Source: Planktothrix rubescens CCAP 1459/22 (GTDB lineage: Bacteria > Cyanobacteriota > Cyanobacteriia > Cyanobacteriales > Microcoleaceae). From it: a stretch of 64,000 nucleotides of DNA. The DNA lies in the NCBI GenBank assembly GCA_904830895.1, contig LR882958.1:4111501-4175500 (forward strand). Reading direction: 5' to 3'. Shown here one piece after another: positions 1 through 8,865 of the stretch (position 1 is the stretch's first letter; each line of letters opens with the position of its first letter). Below the pieces are notes generated by a model. That model worked only from the letters and a program-made list of their open reading frames with translations, was not told the DNA's origin and ran no database searches. A program made the position numbers and the translations under genes.

Positions 1-1021
1 TCTTGGTTTTTTTGCCGGGGTGTGCGACATCGGAGAACTTAATATTAGGAGCATTTAAGGCTTCTATAACCATTTCTGCTAAATCATTAATAAACACCGG
101 ATGGGTATTTAATGCCGGAACTCGATTGAATTTTTCAATCCCAGCTTCTTCAGCCAGTTCTCGATATTCCATATCAATTTCTTCTAAAGTTTCGATATGT
201 TCAGATACAAAACTAATCGGAACCACGACTAATTCTTTAACGCCTTCTTTGGCTAATTCAAGAATAACTTCATCCGTATAAGGTTTCAACCATTCCACGG
301 GGCCAACTCGACTTTGATAGGCGAGAACATGGGGGTTAGGACGGTTTAAGGTCTGCATAATTGCCGCCGTACAGCCTTCAATTTCATCCCGATAGGGATC
401 TCCAGCTTCTTCGACATAACTAACCGGAACACCGTGGGCACTAAAGAAAATTTGCACCTGTTCAGGATGATCACAATGTTCAATTTCCTGCTCAATTAAT
501 TCCGTCATTGCTTGTAAATAACCCGGACGATTATACCAAGAAGGAATTACTGTATAATCAATTTTTTGTAAACTGGGATCTTGTTCCCAAAGTTTTTCTA
601 AAACTCGAAAACTAGAACCACTGGTACTAATTGAAAATTGCGGATATAAAGGTAAAATAACTAATTCTTCGATTTGATCCCGTTTGATTTTGGCCACCGC
701 TTCTTCAGTAAATGGGTTCCAATAGCGCATCCCCACATACACCCGGATATCGTGACCTTTTTCCTGTAAAGACCCTTGTAAGGCAATGGCTTGTTCTTCC
801 GTAATTCGCCGCAGGGGAGAACCGCCCCCGATCGCCTTATAATTTTCCTGGGACTTCTGATAGCGCAAAGTTGAAATCATCCAAGCCAGAGGTTTTTGCA
901 TCCAAGCAAAGGGCAAACGGATAATTTCTGGGTCTGAAAATAGATTGTACAAAAAGGGGCGAACATCTTGCAGTTGCTCTGGCCCGCCCAGATTTAGCAG
1001 TAAGACTCCGACTCGTCCCAT
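1..1021 (-). CDS. hemH: ferrochelatase, C-terminus cut by window edge
   Basis: Inserts Fe2+ into protoporphyrin IX, the last step of protoheme synthesis. Reading the minus strand from the ATG at 1019-1021 gives [20 protein letters not shown], the classic ferrochelatase N-terminus. It is followed by the [10 protein letters not shown] segment and the SAHGVP motif carrying the catalytic histidine. About 340 codons are in frame with no stop, so the gene runs off the left edge. Cyanobacterial enzymes are usually near 385 residues with a C-terminal chlorophyll-binding-like (CAB) helix; that part lies outside the window and cannot be judged. An AGGAAG ribosome-binding site precedes the start. Confidence 0.96.
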   Translation of the reverse strand, partial: MGRVGVLLLNLGGPEQLQDVRPFLYNLFSDPEIIRLPFAWMQKPLAWMISTLRYQKSQENYKAIGGGSPLRRITEEQAIALQGSLQEKGHDIRVYVGMRYWNPFTEEAVAKIKRDQIEELVILPLYPQFSISTSGSSFRVLEKLWEQDPSLQKIDYTVIPSWYNRPGYLQAMTELIEQEIEHCDHPEQVQIFFSAHGVPVSYVEEAGDPYRDEIEGCTAAIMQTLNRPNPHVLAYQSRVGPVEWLKPYTDEVILELAKEGVKELVVVPISFVSEHIETLEEIDMEYRELAEEAGIEKFNRVPALNTHPVFINDLAEMVIEALNAPNIKFSDVAHPGKKTK

Positions 1022-1118
1022 AGCGGATACTTCCTATCCTAAGATTTGTTAACTATCTTAACAATATATTGTCCTTGTGGGTTAGTCGATCTTTTAATTT
1101 ATAAAAATTGTTCTTAAC

Positions 1119-1748
1119 ATGGCAACTATTCTCAGAAGTTTAAGTTACCGCTATCAATGGCTCTATGATACCATTTCCCGACTGGCAGCCTTGAGCGTGG
1201 GCGGTGAACATCGGTTTCGGAAGTTACCCTTAACGGGGTTAACCCTGACACCGGAAACTAAAGTTCTGGACTTATGCTGTGGGAGTGGACAAGCAACGGC
1301 GGTTTTAGTGGAATATTCCCAGGATGTCACGGGCTTAGATGGGTCTCCGTTGTCCCTCAAACGCGCCCAGAGGAATGTTCCTCAAGCAAAATATGTTGAA
1401 GCCTTTGCGGAAAATATGCCCTTTGCCGATAACAGCTTTGACCTGGTGCACACCAGCGCCGCCCTGCACGAAATGAACCCCGAACAGTTGCAGCAAATTC
1501 TTAATGAGGTTTACCGCGTTCTGAAACCGGGAGGGATTTTTACCCTGGTTGATTTCCATTCCCCAACTAATCCGATATTTTGGCCGGGGGTAGCCATGTT
1601 TCTCTGGTTATTTGAAACGGAAACGGCTTGGCAATTGTTAGAAACAGATTTGGTTCAATTATTATCACAAATTGGCTTTAATGTCAATCTCCCTAAACTT
1701 TATGCTGGAGGAAGTTTACAAGTAATTCATGGGGTTAAACCTGTATAG
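1119..1748 (+). CDS. class I SAM-dependent methyltransferase (UbiE-like)
   Basis: A 209-residue soluble protein with a Rossmann-type methyltransferase fold. Motif I is VLDLCCGSGQATAVL (about residues 50-64), an acidic loop (VTGLDGSPLSL) follows, and motif IV/post-I is FADNSFDLVHTSAALHEM. A C-terminal LKPGGIFTLVDFHSP strand matches UbiE/COQ5-like enzymes. The substrate cannot be read from sequence. It is divergent from hemH across about 97 bp, so the two may share a promoter region. It lacks the full-length features of menaquinone or plastoquinone methyltransferases, so no gene symbol is given. Confidence 0.85.
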   Translation: MATILRSLSYRYQWLYDTISRLAALSVGGEHRFRKLPLTGLTLTPETKVLDLCCGSGQATAVLVEYSQDVTGLDGSPLSLKRAQRNVPQAKYVEAFAENMPFADNSFDLVHTSAALHEMNPEQLQQILNEVYRVLKPGGIFTLVDFHSPTNPIFWPGVAMFLWLFETETAWQLLETDLVQLLSQIGFNVNLPKLYAGGSLQVIHGVKPV

Positions 1749-1799
1749 AAATACAAGGAGAAATAGGGTTGATGTGGCAATTGCTATAAATAACAAAAT

Positions 1800-2366
1800 T
1801 TATACCTGAAAAACCTGTTTAGATGTCAACTTTAATTCAGGAAAAAGTAAAGACTTAATTTCCTGTTCACCTGTAAATTCTGTAACTTCATAAAAACCAG
1901 AAACTAATAATAAAACCGAGATTTTTTCTGTTTTTGGGTCAATAATCCAATATTCAGGAATTTCTCTAACCGCATATTCAGAACGCTTATAACGGTAATC
2001 ATCATCAGAATTACCCGGACTAACAATTTCTACTGCTAAAAGGGGAGGTGCTTCCAAAACGGCGGCGGACATTTTTCGGAGTTCTTGACATTGACTTTCT
2101 GATAAAATGACTAAATCAGGAATCCTTGATTTCTTTTTAGCTGTTCTTACTCCTACTGTACCAGGCATTACTTTCCACTGCTGTTTAATGTTGTCAATTT
2201 CTTGTTCTAAAATCTTAAAGATAAAATGTAAGATCAAAGCATGAAAACCACTGGCAGTAGGCATAAGTTTTAATTCTCCATTAACTAATTCATATTTGTT
2301 ATCCGTGCCATCGTCATAAGCTAAATATTCTTCAAAGGAATAGGTTTTAGTTAATAATTGAACCAT
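1800..2366 (-). CDS. Uma2 family (DUF820) putative endonuclease
   Basis: A 188-residue protein of the Uma2/DUF820 family, which has a PD-(D/E)XK nuclease-like fold and is greatly expanded in cyanobacteria; its cellular role is unproven. Visible core: N-terminal SFEEYLAYDDG, then PDLVILSE, then LAVEIVSPGNSDDDYRYK, then PEYWIIDP. This gives the usual D...E-x-V ordering followed by a lysine. It lies in tandem with a second, only distantly similar Uma2 gene 58 bp upstream on the same strand. Many Uma2 genes sit in accessory DNA, and the pair may be mobile. No partner gene is obvious. Confidence 0.88.
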   Translation of the reverse strand: MVQLLTKTYSFEEYLAYDDGTDNKYELVNGELKLMPTASGFHALILHFIFKILEQEIDNIKQQWKVMPGTVGVRTAKKKSRIPDLVILSESQCQELRKMSAAVLEAPPLLAVEIVSPGNSDDDYRYKRSEYAVREIPEYWIIDPKTEKISVLLLVSGFYEVTEFTGEQEIKSLLFPELKLTSKQVFQV

Positions 2367-2424
2367 TTTGAATAGACTCCTATGGTTATTTTAAGGTGAA
2401 TTTGGTAGTCAATAAGCAAAACAA

Positions 2425-3003
2425 TCAAAAAATAGGTAAGTTTAAAATAAATTCTGGTAAGACATTTTCTCCTGATAAAGTTGTGGGTAGTTTGACGATT
2501 TCAAGAGCTTGATTAGGACGATATATTTCTACTTGTTGTTCTTGGGGATTAATTAACCAACCTAAGCGCAAACCACTGTTAAGATATTCCTGCATTTTTG
2601 CTTGGAGTTGGGTTAGGGAGTCAGTGCGAGAACGCAATTCCATCACAAAATCAGGACATATTGGGGGAAATTTTTCTTGTTCTTCTGCTGTTAGTAATTC
2701 CCAACGTTCCTTAGCCACCCAAGCCACATCAGGAGAGCGATCGCCACCATTAGGTAAGCGAAATATAGTAGAAGAACTAAAAACTTTCCCTAGTTGAGTT
2801 TGACGATTCCAAAACCAAAGTTCGCCGTTTAAATCTGATTCTCGATTACCACTGACTCCACCAACAGGGGGCATAATTACTAATTCTCCTTTGACAGTTC
2901 GTTCGAGTTGCCAATTTTCATTATCTTGGCAAAGTTGATAAAATTGCTCGTTGCTGAAGGTGACATTTTTAAAACTTAAAATGATGGGTTCTGAAGTAAT
3001 CAT
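2425..3003 (-). CDS. Uma2 family (DUF820) putative endonuclease
   Basis: A 192-residue Uma2 protein with the longer N-terminal form (FKNVTFSNEQFYQLCQDNENWQLE). The putative nuclease core is SPDVAWVAKERW, then PDFVMELRSRTDSLTQLQAKM, then LGWLINPQEQQVEIYRP. The ATG at 3001-3003 is preceded on the minus strand by a GGAGG-type ribosome-binding site (TTAGGAGGG). It probably forms a two-gene unit with the Uma2 gene just downstream. Function is unknown; the nuclease assignment rests on the family fold only. Confidence 0.88.
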   Translation of the reverse strand: MITSEPIILSFKNVTFSNEQFYQLCQDNENWQLERTVKGELVIMPPVGGVSGNRESDLNGELWFWNRQTQLGKVFSSSTIFRLPNGGDRSPDVAWVAKERWELLTAEEQEKFPPICPDFVMELRSRTDSLTQLQAKMQEYLNSGLRLGWLINPQEQQVEIYRPNQALEIVKLPTTLSGENVLPEFILNLPIF

Positions 3004-3172
3004 TTTTCCCTCCTAATACTGAGGATATACAATAGTAGTTTTCAAGGCGGTGTTAAGTCAAGTTTTTGCAATAATTTTTAACAAAATATTACCTATAATT
3101 TATGACCAATAAATTAACTTAATCTCATCTTTGTTAAAATATCCTCTAGCAAGCCCTTAAATTGATATTATC

Positions 3173-5656
3173 CTAAACTGGATTAATATTCCAAACATTT
3201 TGACAATAGGCTTGGACAATTCCATCAGAGGAAAAACGACCTAAACGGGCGACAGTTAAAATAGACATTCTCGTCCAGGTTTCCCAATCTCGATAGGTTT
3301 GGCTGATTTTATCTTGACAATCCATATAGGATTTATAGTCAGCAAAAACCATATATTCATCGTGATATAATAGGGCATCAATTAAGGTTTTAAACAGATT
3401 CGGATCGCCTTGGGAAAAATAACCCGACGCTATTTGATCAATACTTTCTCGTAGGCTTTCATTTTCATGATAATAACTCCAAGGATTATAACCTTTAGCT
3501 TTTAAAACTTCAATTTCAGCTAAACTTAATCCAAAATTAAAGAAATTTTCTGCTCCCACTGCATGGCGTAATTCTTCACTAGCTCCATCTACAATTCCTA
3601 ATGTTAAGGCTCCATTAAAAGCAGGTTTCAAAATTGCAATTCCCCCGGCTTTTTTCCCAGCCATTGCTAAATGTTCGGAGACATCGGCGGCGGGATAGAT
3701 ATATTGACTTAAAGTTTGATTAACATTCGGAATAAATACAACTTTTAAGCGATCGCCAACCACCGGATCGGAATTAATCACTTCACCCACCGCATGAATT
3801 AATTTAATCATTAATTTCCCCATCACATAACCGGGGGCGGTTTTCCCTGCAAAAATAAAGGTTTGGGGAACATAATCTTGATCGGGATTTTTCCGAATTC
3901 GATTGTAGAGGGTAATAATTTTTAAAATATTCAAATGTTGACGTTTATATTCTTGAATTCGTTCAATTTGAATATCAAAAATAGAATCAGGATTTACCGT
4001 AATCCCACAATTTTGTTGAATATAACTAGCCAGGTTTCGTTTATTTTCCTGTTTAATATTTCGCCAAGCTAAACGAAATTCTACCTGATCTAATTCTGAT
4101 TCTAAACGATGCAAATCCGCAAAATTTTTAATCCAGCTATTGCCAATTTTATAGGTAATTAATTCGGCCAAAGGGGGATTGGCTAAAACCAACCAACGCC
4201 GAGGGGTAATACCACTACTAATTGCTCTAAATTTTTCCGGTGTTAATTCATAAAAATCAGGAATAATTGATTGTTTTAAACCTTCGGTTTGCCAGAGAGA
4301 AATTCCATTAATCGCATAACTTCCAATACAAGCTAAATGAGTCATTCTAACATATCTTTCTCCGGTTTCATCAATCAAAGAAAGTCGAGATAATTTATTA
4401 AAATCCCCCGGATATTGACTGCGAACTCCAATTAACAATCGATTATTAATTTCATAGATAATTTCTAGGTGACGGGGTAATAAACTTCCTAATAATCCCA
4501 CAGACCATTTTTCCTGAACTTCCGGTAATAAAGTTGGGTTAAGATAGGTAAAGGTTTGTCTAGTAATAGACCAGGATTTTTCCCATTCTAAGCTATATTC
4601 ATCAACAAATAATCGCATTAATTCTGCGATCGCGATCGCACTAGCCGTATCATGGAGTTGAATAGAATAGTGTTGATGAAATGTCTCTAAATTTTCTCCA
4701 GTTGCCAGATGATTCCGAATCATATCTTGGAGAGAACAGGAGACAAAAAAGAATTGTTGTTCTAAACGCAGTTGTTTTTGTTGAATTTTTTCATCATGGG
4801 GATATAATACTTTTGTGAGTAATTCAACGAATGGTTTTCCCTGAACAATTCCATAATAATCCCCAATATTAAAATCCTGAGAATTATAGGAAACAATCGG
4901 TTCTGCTTTCCATAATATTAAGGTATTAACAGTATGACTTTGATAACCGGAAATCGGTGTATGATATGGAACTCCTTTGATGCAACGCTGGGGAATCCAA
5001 CGCACCCGATAGCGTTCTTTTTGGTCATAATAGGCTTCCGTATAACCCCCTAGCTGCACATTTACCGTAGCCTCGGGACGGGCAATTTCCCAGGGATTTC
5101 CATACCGCAACCATTTATCAATCTTTTCGACTTGCCAACCGTGATAAATTTCTTGATCAAAACTACCAAATTCATAACGAATTCCATAGGCAATAGCGGG
5201 CAGATTCAAGGTAGACAGAGAATCTAATTCATCAATAGGTAATTGGGCAACATTTCCATAGCCTAAACTGGGTTCTATTTCTTGATCAATTAAGTCTTGT
5301 AAGTTTAAGTTAAAGGCTTCTAGGGATTGTTTTAAAGGTTCCCATAAATTAAAATTGATCAGATGATTAGCTAAATGAGATCCTAAAGCATATTCAGTAG
5401 AAAAATAGCAAATTTGTTTAACTTTATTTTGGGAATAATTTTGAGTTGTTTTCACCCAGGAGGGCATTAAAAACTGTCGAATAGTATAGGCTAATGCTTG
5501 ATATAATTCTTGGGGGGTTGCGGTGGTGGGTAATTGACCTTGAAGATAGAGCAAGTTAGTTGTAAACTCTCGTTGTAAATCCTCTAAAGCGGGTGCTGTT
5601 TCAGAATAATCAGCCATTAGAGAGTTGAAAATAGAATCGGGAATTAATGGACTCAT
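3173..5656 (-). CDS. degenerate glycogen phosphorylase-like protein
   Basis: An 827-residue relative of glycogen/maltodextrin phosphorylase (GT35), full-length from the N-terminal helices to the FSSDGIVQAYCQNVWNI end. Family landmarks remain: EYKRQHLNILKIITLYNRIRK, FAGKTAPGY, PAADVSEHLAMAGKKAGG and ITPRRWLVLANP. Several catalytic or glucose-site positions differ from the canonical enzyme. NDTHP has become HDTASA, EPDAGLGNGGLGR is EPSLGYGNVAQLP, RIHEYKRQ is RIQEYKRQ, and the PLP loop (E)ASGTGNMK is KAGGIAILK. The PLP lysine itself seems retained. It lies beside transaldolase and phosphoketolase, which implies a link to carbon storage or catabolism. It may be altered in activity or regulatory rather than a working phosphorylase. 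Confidence 0.85.
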   Translation of the reverse strand: MSPLIPDSIFNSLMADYSETAPALEDLQREFTTNLLYLQGQLPTTATPQELYQALAYTIRQFLMPSWVKTTQNYSQNKVKQICYFSTEYALGSHLANHLINFNLWEPLKQSLEAFNLNLQDLIDQEIEPSLGYGNVAQLPIDELDSLSTLNLPAIAYGIRYEFGSFDQEIYHGWQVEKIDKWLRYGNPWEIARPEATVNVQLGGYTEAYYDQKERYRVRWIPQRCIKGVPYHTPISGYQSHTVNTLILWKAEPIVSYNSQDFNIGDYYGIVQGKPFVELLTKVLYPHDEKIQQKQLRLEQQFFFVSCSLQDMIRNHLATGENLETFHQHYSIQLHDTASAIAIAELMRLFVDEYSLEWEKSWSITRQTFTYLNPTLLPEVQEKWSVGLLGSLLPRHLEIIYEINNRLLIGVRSQYPGDFNKLSRLSLIDETGERYVRMTHLACIGSYAINGISLWQTEGLKQSIIPDFYELTPEKFRAISSGITPRRWLVLANPPLAELITYKIGNSWIKNFADLHRLESELDQVEFRLAWRNIKQENKRNLASYIQQNCGITVNPDSIFDIQIERIQEYKRQHLNILKIITLYNRIRKNPDQDYVPQTFIFAGKTAPGYVMGKLMIKLIHAVGEVINSDPVVGDRLKVVFIPNVNQTLSQYIYPAADVSEHLAMAGKKAGGIAILKPAFNGALTLGIVDGASEELRHAVGAENFFNFGLSLAEIEVLKAKGYNPWSYYHENESLRESIDQIASGYFSQGDPNLFKTLIDALLYHDEYMVFADYKSYMDCQDKISQTYRDWETWTRMSILTVARLGRFSSDGIVQAYCQNVWNINPV

Positions 5657-5712
5657 ATTAGTATAATTATTACCCGTGAGGGGAGAGATTGTTTAACTTG
5701 AATAAACATACA

Positions 5713-5744
5713 GTAGAGAGAGACGCGCCGTGGCACGCCTCTAC
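5713..5744. repeat. interspersed palindromic repeat (GTAGAGACG family)
   Basis: A near-palindrome between the glgP-like gene and transaldolase. It begins GTAGAGAGAGACGCG and ends GGCACGCCTCTAC. The same family occurs at 26280-26307, 46461-46488 and 57269-57296, always intergenic. It can fold into a hairpin and may end transcription. Confidence 0.8.
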
Positions 5745-5768
5745 AGTTTTTCCTCAAGTTTTGGGTAT

Positions 5769-6947
5769 TTAAACCGGGGCTAAATTGAAGGATACCCCCA
5801 ACCCGGCGGCCATTTCTTCGGCGGTAATTTGACCATCATTATCTTGATCGAGGGCATCAAATACGGCGTCTGTTCCTGACCATTCTTCCCGGGTAATATA
5901 GCCATCGCCATCTAAATCATAGGCGCGGAAAATATCTTCAGCCGCGTGACTAATTACTTCTTCTCCTTCTAAACGAGCTAGACGTTCAGCTAAGAATTTT
6001 TCTAGGGCTTCTAAGGCCTTGGAAAACCCTTTAATTCCTTCTTCTAATTTTTCCGAAGCCATCGGATCTTCGGCGTGCATTCGGTTAAAGGTATCTTGAT
6101 CAATGGAGATTTTTTCTAGGTCTAAACTGGCGGCGGTTTCGGGATTGAGTTTGCGGGGAAGGTCGCCAATTGTTGATTGTAATTCTTCTAAGAGGGCGGG
6201 AGAAATTGTTAATAAATCACATCCGGCTAACTCGGTAATTTCCCCAATATTACGGAAACTTGCCCCCATCACTTCTGTTTGATAGCCAAATTTTTTATAA
6301 TAGTTATAAATTTGGGTGACGGATAAAACGCCGGGGTCTTCTGCGGGGTGGTAGGAATCTCGTCCAGTGTCTTTTTTGTACCAATCTAAAATCCGGCCGA
6401 CAAAGGGAGAAATTAAGGTCGCTCCAGCTTCTGCACAGGCGATCGCTTGATGAATGCCAAATAATAGGGTTAAATTACAATGAATCCCATCTTTTTCTAG
6501 GACTTCGGCTGCTTTAATCCCTTCCCAAGTTGAGGCAATTTTAATTAAAATGCGATCGCGGGAAATCCCAGCCGCTTCGTATTGCTCAATAATATAACGA
6601 CCTTTAGCAATGGTGGTTTCCGTATCATAAGATAACCGAGCATCGACTTCCGTGGAGACGCGCCCGGGAATAATGGCTAATATTTTTAATCCAAAAGCAA
6701 CGGCTAACCTTTCAAAAGCTAAATTTGCCACTTCAGCAGGCGTTGCACTCCCTCCCAAATCCTGACGAGCTTTTTTGAGGGTATCATCCACAATACTTTC
6801 ATATTGGGGCATTTGGGCAGCGGCAGTAATTAAGGATGGGTTGGTGGTTGCATCTCTGGGGGTATACATCTCAATGGCTTGGATATCTCCGGTATCCGCC
6901 ACGACAACGGTGATTTCCCGTAGTTGTTCGAGTAGAGTTTGTCCCAT
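5769..6947 (-). CDS. tal: transaldolase with C-terminal EF-hand domain
   Basis: Transaldolase of the oxidative pentose phosphate pathway (sedoheptulose-7-P + glyceraldehyde-3-P to erythrose-4-P + fructose-6-P). Diagnostic segments are DATTNPSLI near the N-terminus and [12 protein letters not shown] carrying the Schiff-base lysine. The [19 protein letters not shown] segment follows. Residues from about 340 form a calcium-binding tail with two EF-hand loops, [13 protein letters not shown] and [13 protein letters not shown], as known for cyanobacterial transaldolases. The ATG at 6945-6947 ([12 protein letters not shown]) has a GAGGA ribosome-binding site; an upstream in-frame start at 6995 is less likely. 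It runs in the same direction as the glgP-like gene downstream. Confidence 0.97.
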   Translation of the reverse strand: MGQTLLEQLREITVVVADTGDIQAIEMYTPRDATTNPSLITAAAQMPQYESIVDDTLKKARQDLGGSATPAEVANLAFERLAVAFGLKILAIIPGRVSTEVDARLSYDTETTIAKGRYIIEQYEAAGISRDRILIKIASTWEGIKAAEVLEKDGIHCNLTLLFGIHQAIACAEAGATLISPFVGRILDWYKKDTGRDSYHPAEDPGVLSVTQIYNYYKKFGYQTEVMGASFRNIGEITELAGCDLLTISPALLEELQSTIGDLPRKLNPETAASLDLEKISIDQDTFNRMHAEDPMASEKLEEGIKGFSKALEALEKFLAERLARLEGEEVISHAAEDIFRAYDLDGDGYITREEWSGTDAVFDALDQDNDGQITAEEMAAGLGVSFNLAPV

Positions 6948-7147
6948 TGTTTTCCGTCCTCTATTTAGGTCGCTAATCACAACAGAGTATAGCAAATTTA
7001 ATTAATCAACAGTCTAAATATTTACTAATTACTGATGACTGAAAAATGGGTGCGTCACCCAGCGGCCACACACCCATCAAAATTTTTTGATAATTCTACC
7101 TATTAACCCTGGAATTTAATCCGATCAAATGGGATTAAAAAATTGAA

Positions 7148-7645
7148 TTAAACGGACACGCCTCGGGTACTCAGAACTTCTTGTAGTTGAGCTTCTTCAT
7201 CTTTAGTTAAAGAAGTTCTTAACACTGTTCCACCATAGGGGGCGATTTCTTCTAAGACTTTATCGGGGGTGACTTTCCGCACTAATACAAAGAGGGCAGA
7301 GGTTTTCGGTTGTAAGGTTTCCCCTAGGGATTTCATGAATTTATCATCCACCCCAATATCACTTAAAGCACCACTGGCGGCTCCAGCAGCGGCTCCCACG
7401 GCTGCACCCAACAGGGGGCTAAGGAATAATGTCCCAATTAATAAACCCCAAAATCCGCCACTGACTGCACCCGCAGTGGTTAAATCAACGGCTTGCTTGA
7501 GTTTGATTTTTCCTTCGGCATTTTTGACGATCACCGCCGCGTCTTCTAATTCGATTAAATGTTCTTTTTGTAATTTAATCAAAGTCAGACGGACTTCTTC
7601 GGCTTTGTATTCGTCATCGTAGGCGATCGCAATTAAGTCACTCAT
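7148..7645 (-). CDS. DUF1269 family membrane protein
   Basis: A 165-residue protein of the DUF1269 family: an alpha/beta N-terminal part (IAIAYDDEYKAEEVRLTL), then a glycine/alanine-rich hydrophobic hairpin (about residues 60-95) that probably inserts in a membrane. A C-terminal ALFVLVRKVTPDKVLEEI strand-helix follows. Function is unknown; relatives are often stress-linked. ATG at 7643-7645. It is the last ordinary gene before the AT-rich defence-like cassette. Confidence 0.85.
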   Translation of the reverse strand: MSDLIAIAYDDEYKAEEVRLTLIKLQKEHLIELEDAAVIVKNAEGKIKLKQAVDLTTAGAVSGGFWGLLIGTLFLSPLLGAAVGAAAGAASGALSDIGVDDKFMKSLGETLQPKTSALFVLVRKVTPDKVLEEIAPYGGTVLRTSLTKDEEAQLQEVLSTRGVSV

Positions 7646-7681
7646 TGTAAATGAATCATAAAATTTTACCTTAGAATTCTA

Positions 7682-7813
7682 TCACAAAATTAGATTCGGT
7701 GTCTCATTCAGAAATTCTTCAATAACTTCGTTAATATCAAAACCATCGATTTTTTTACCTTAACCAGAAGCATTTTCTGCGCCTAAAGGGGCAAGAAAAT
7801 GTCCAAGTACCAT
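7682..7813 (-). pseudogene. decayed short ORF with internal stop
   Basis: On the minus strand an ATG at 7811-7813 opens MVLGHFLAPLGAENASG. A stop follows, then 25 further codons (GKKIDGFDINEVIEEFLNET and so on) continue in the same frame to a second stop at 7682-7684. The coding-like composition on both sides of one in-frame stop suggests a gene fragment left downstream of the AriB-like gene. Its family is not recognised. Confidence 0.4.
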
Positions 7814-7847
7814 TAGTTCAATATAACTCTCATTAAATGAGAACTAA

Positions 7848-8864
7848 CTAATTCAGTTCATTAGCTAATTTTTCCTTGATTTTTTGCATCTGTTTATTGT
7901 CAAAATTACTATCAACAACCAGACACTTAAAACTGTCATTCAATTTGGTTGGAATATTTTGTTTTGCATAATTATTTTCAATTCGTTTGATTGTGTCTTC
8001 AATAACCTCCTTTGATGCTTGGCTTAGAGTCTGTTTTATCTCATCTATTTTTAAATCTTTTAATATTTCAATCAGTTTGACCATAAAGGGTTCAACAAAT
8101 TTTTCTAATACACCATGTCCATAGCAAAATTCTAAAATTTCTTCTTCATCTATCAAATATTGTTCGGTTAACCGTTTTTTTATTGCAGGAATATCATTCT
8201 CAACGGTTGAGTTATACCAAATTTCACCCATTTGACTTTTAATAGTTTGTAATTTACTATCCACTCTATCTCTAATACTTTGATATAAAATACTCTCATC
8301 TCCAATATAATCAAATTGAGTACCTTCAAAACTCAAGATTTTTTCAAATTCTGTATTATTTATCAGATGATCAAATTCATTGCATTTAATTTCTTTGAAG
8401 TATAACCACAAGTAAAATATAAGAGAAATGTTGCGAGAAATATTTTCAAATAAACTCTTAAAATCATAGCTTTTTATTCTTAAATCCTTGCATATTTCAT
8501 TTAATGATATATGATTACACTGGAAATTTTCTTTGCTATGAACAAAAGTATGGTAAATATACTCAGCAATATACCAAGCATTATTTTCGTACAAATATTC
8601 ACAATCACTATCAACACAAATAATAAATTTTTTATCAACAAAATTTTTAAACTTTTTCAAAATATCTTTTCCTCGTGTCCCTTTTGGCGTGGGATTCGGG
8701 AAATCAATTTTATCTTTTAAATTCGGTTTGACATTTTCAATAATACACTCCCAAAATCTTTCATCATAAATATCTTCAACCAATACAGAAAGATCACACC
8801 CTATGTGAAAGGCATCCGCTTTCATTCTTTCAGCAATATCTTTATAATTCTGATCTTTAATCAT
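7848..8864 (-). CDS. DUF4435/Toprim-like protein, AriB-like PARIS effector
   Basis: A 338-residue soluble protein with the DUF4435 pattern seen in AriB of PARIS anti-phage systems. The Toprim-like acidic motifs are VLVEDIYDERFW (E30) and FIICVDSDCEYL (D85 and D87). In PARIS, AriB is held inactive by the AriA ATPase and, when released by a phage trigger, acts as a toxic nuclease that cleaves a host tRNA. Here its ATG lies one base after the stop of the ATPase gene, so the two are translationally linked and in the AriA-AriB order. The gene is clearly AT-richer than its neighbours and is followed by a decayed ORF, suggesting acquired DNA. The DUF4435 call is firm in pattern; the PARIS role is inferred. 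Confidence 0.78.
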   Translation of the reverse strand: MIKDQNYKDIAERMKADAFHIGCDLSVLVEDIYDERFWECIIENVKPNLKDKIDFPNPTPKGTRGKDILKKFKNFVDKKFIICVDSDCEYLYENNAWYIAEYIYHTFVHSKENFQCNHISLNEICKDLRIKSYDFKSLFENISRNISLIFYLWLYFKEIKCNEFDHLINNTEFEKILSFEGTQFDYIGDESILYQSIRDRVDSKLQTIKSQMGEIWYNSTVENDIPAIKKRLTEQYLIDEEEILEFCYGHGVLEKFVEPFMVKLIEILKDLKIDEIKQTLSQASKEVIEDTIKRIENNYAKQNIPTKLNDSFKCLVVDSNFDNKQMQKIKEKLANELN

Positions 8865-8865
8865 G

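Noticed and set aside
3-281. 92-residue ORF on the plus strand at the left edge
   Set aside because: Opposite-strand shadow of hemH, which has clear family motifs.
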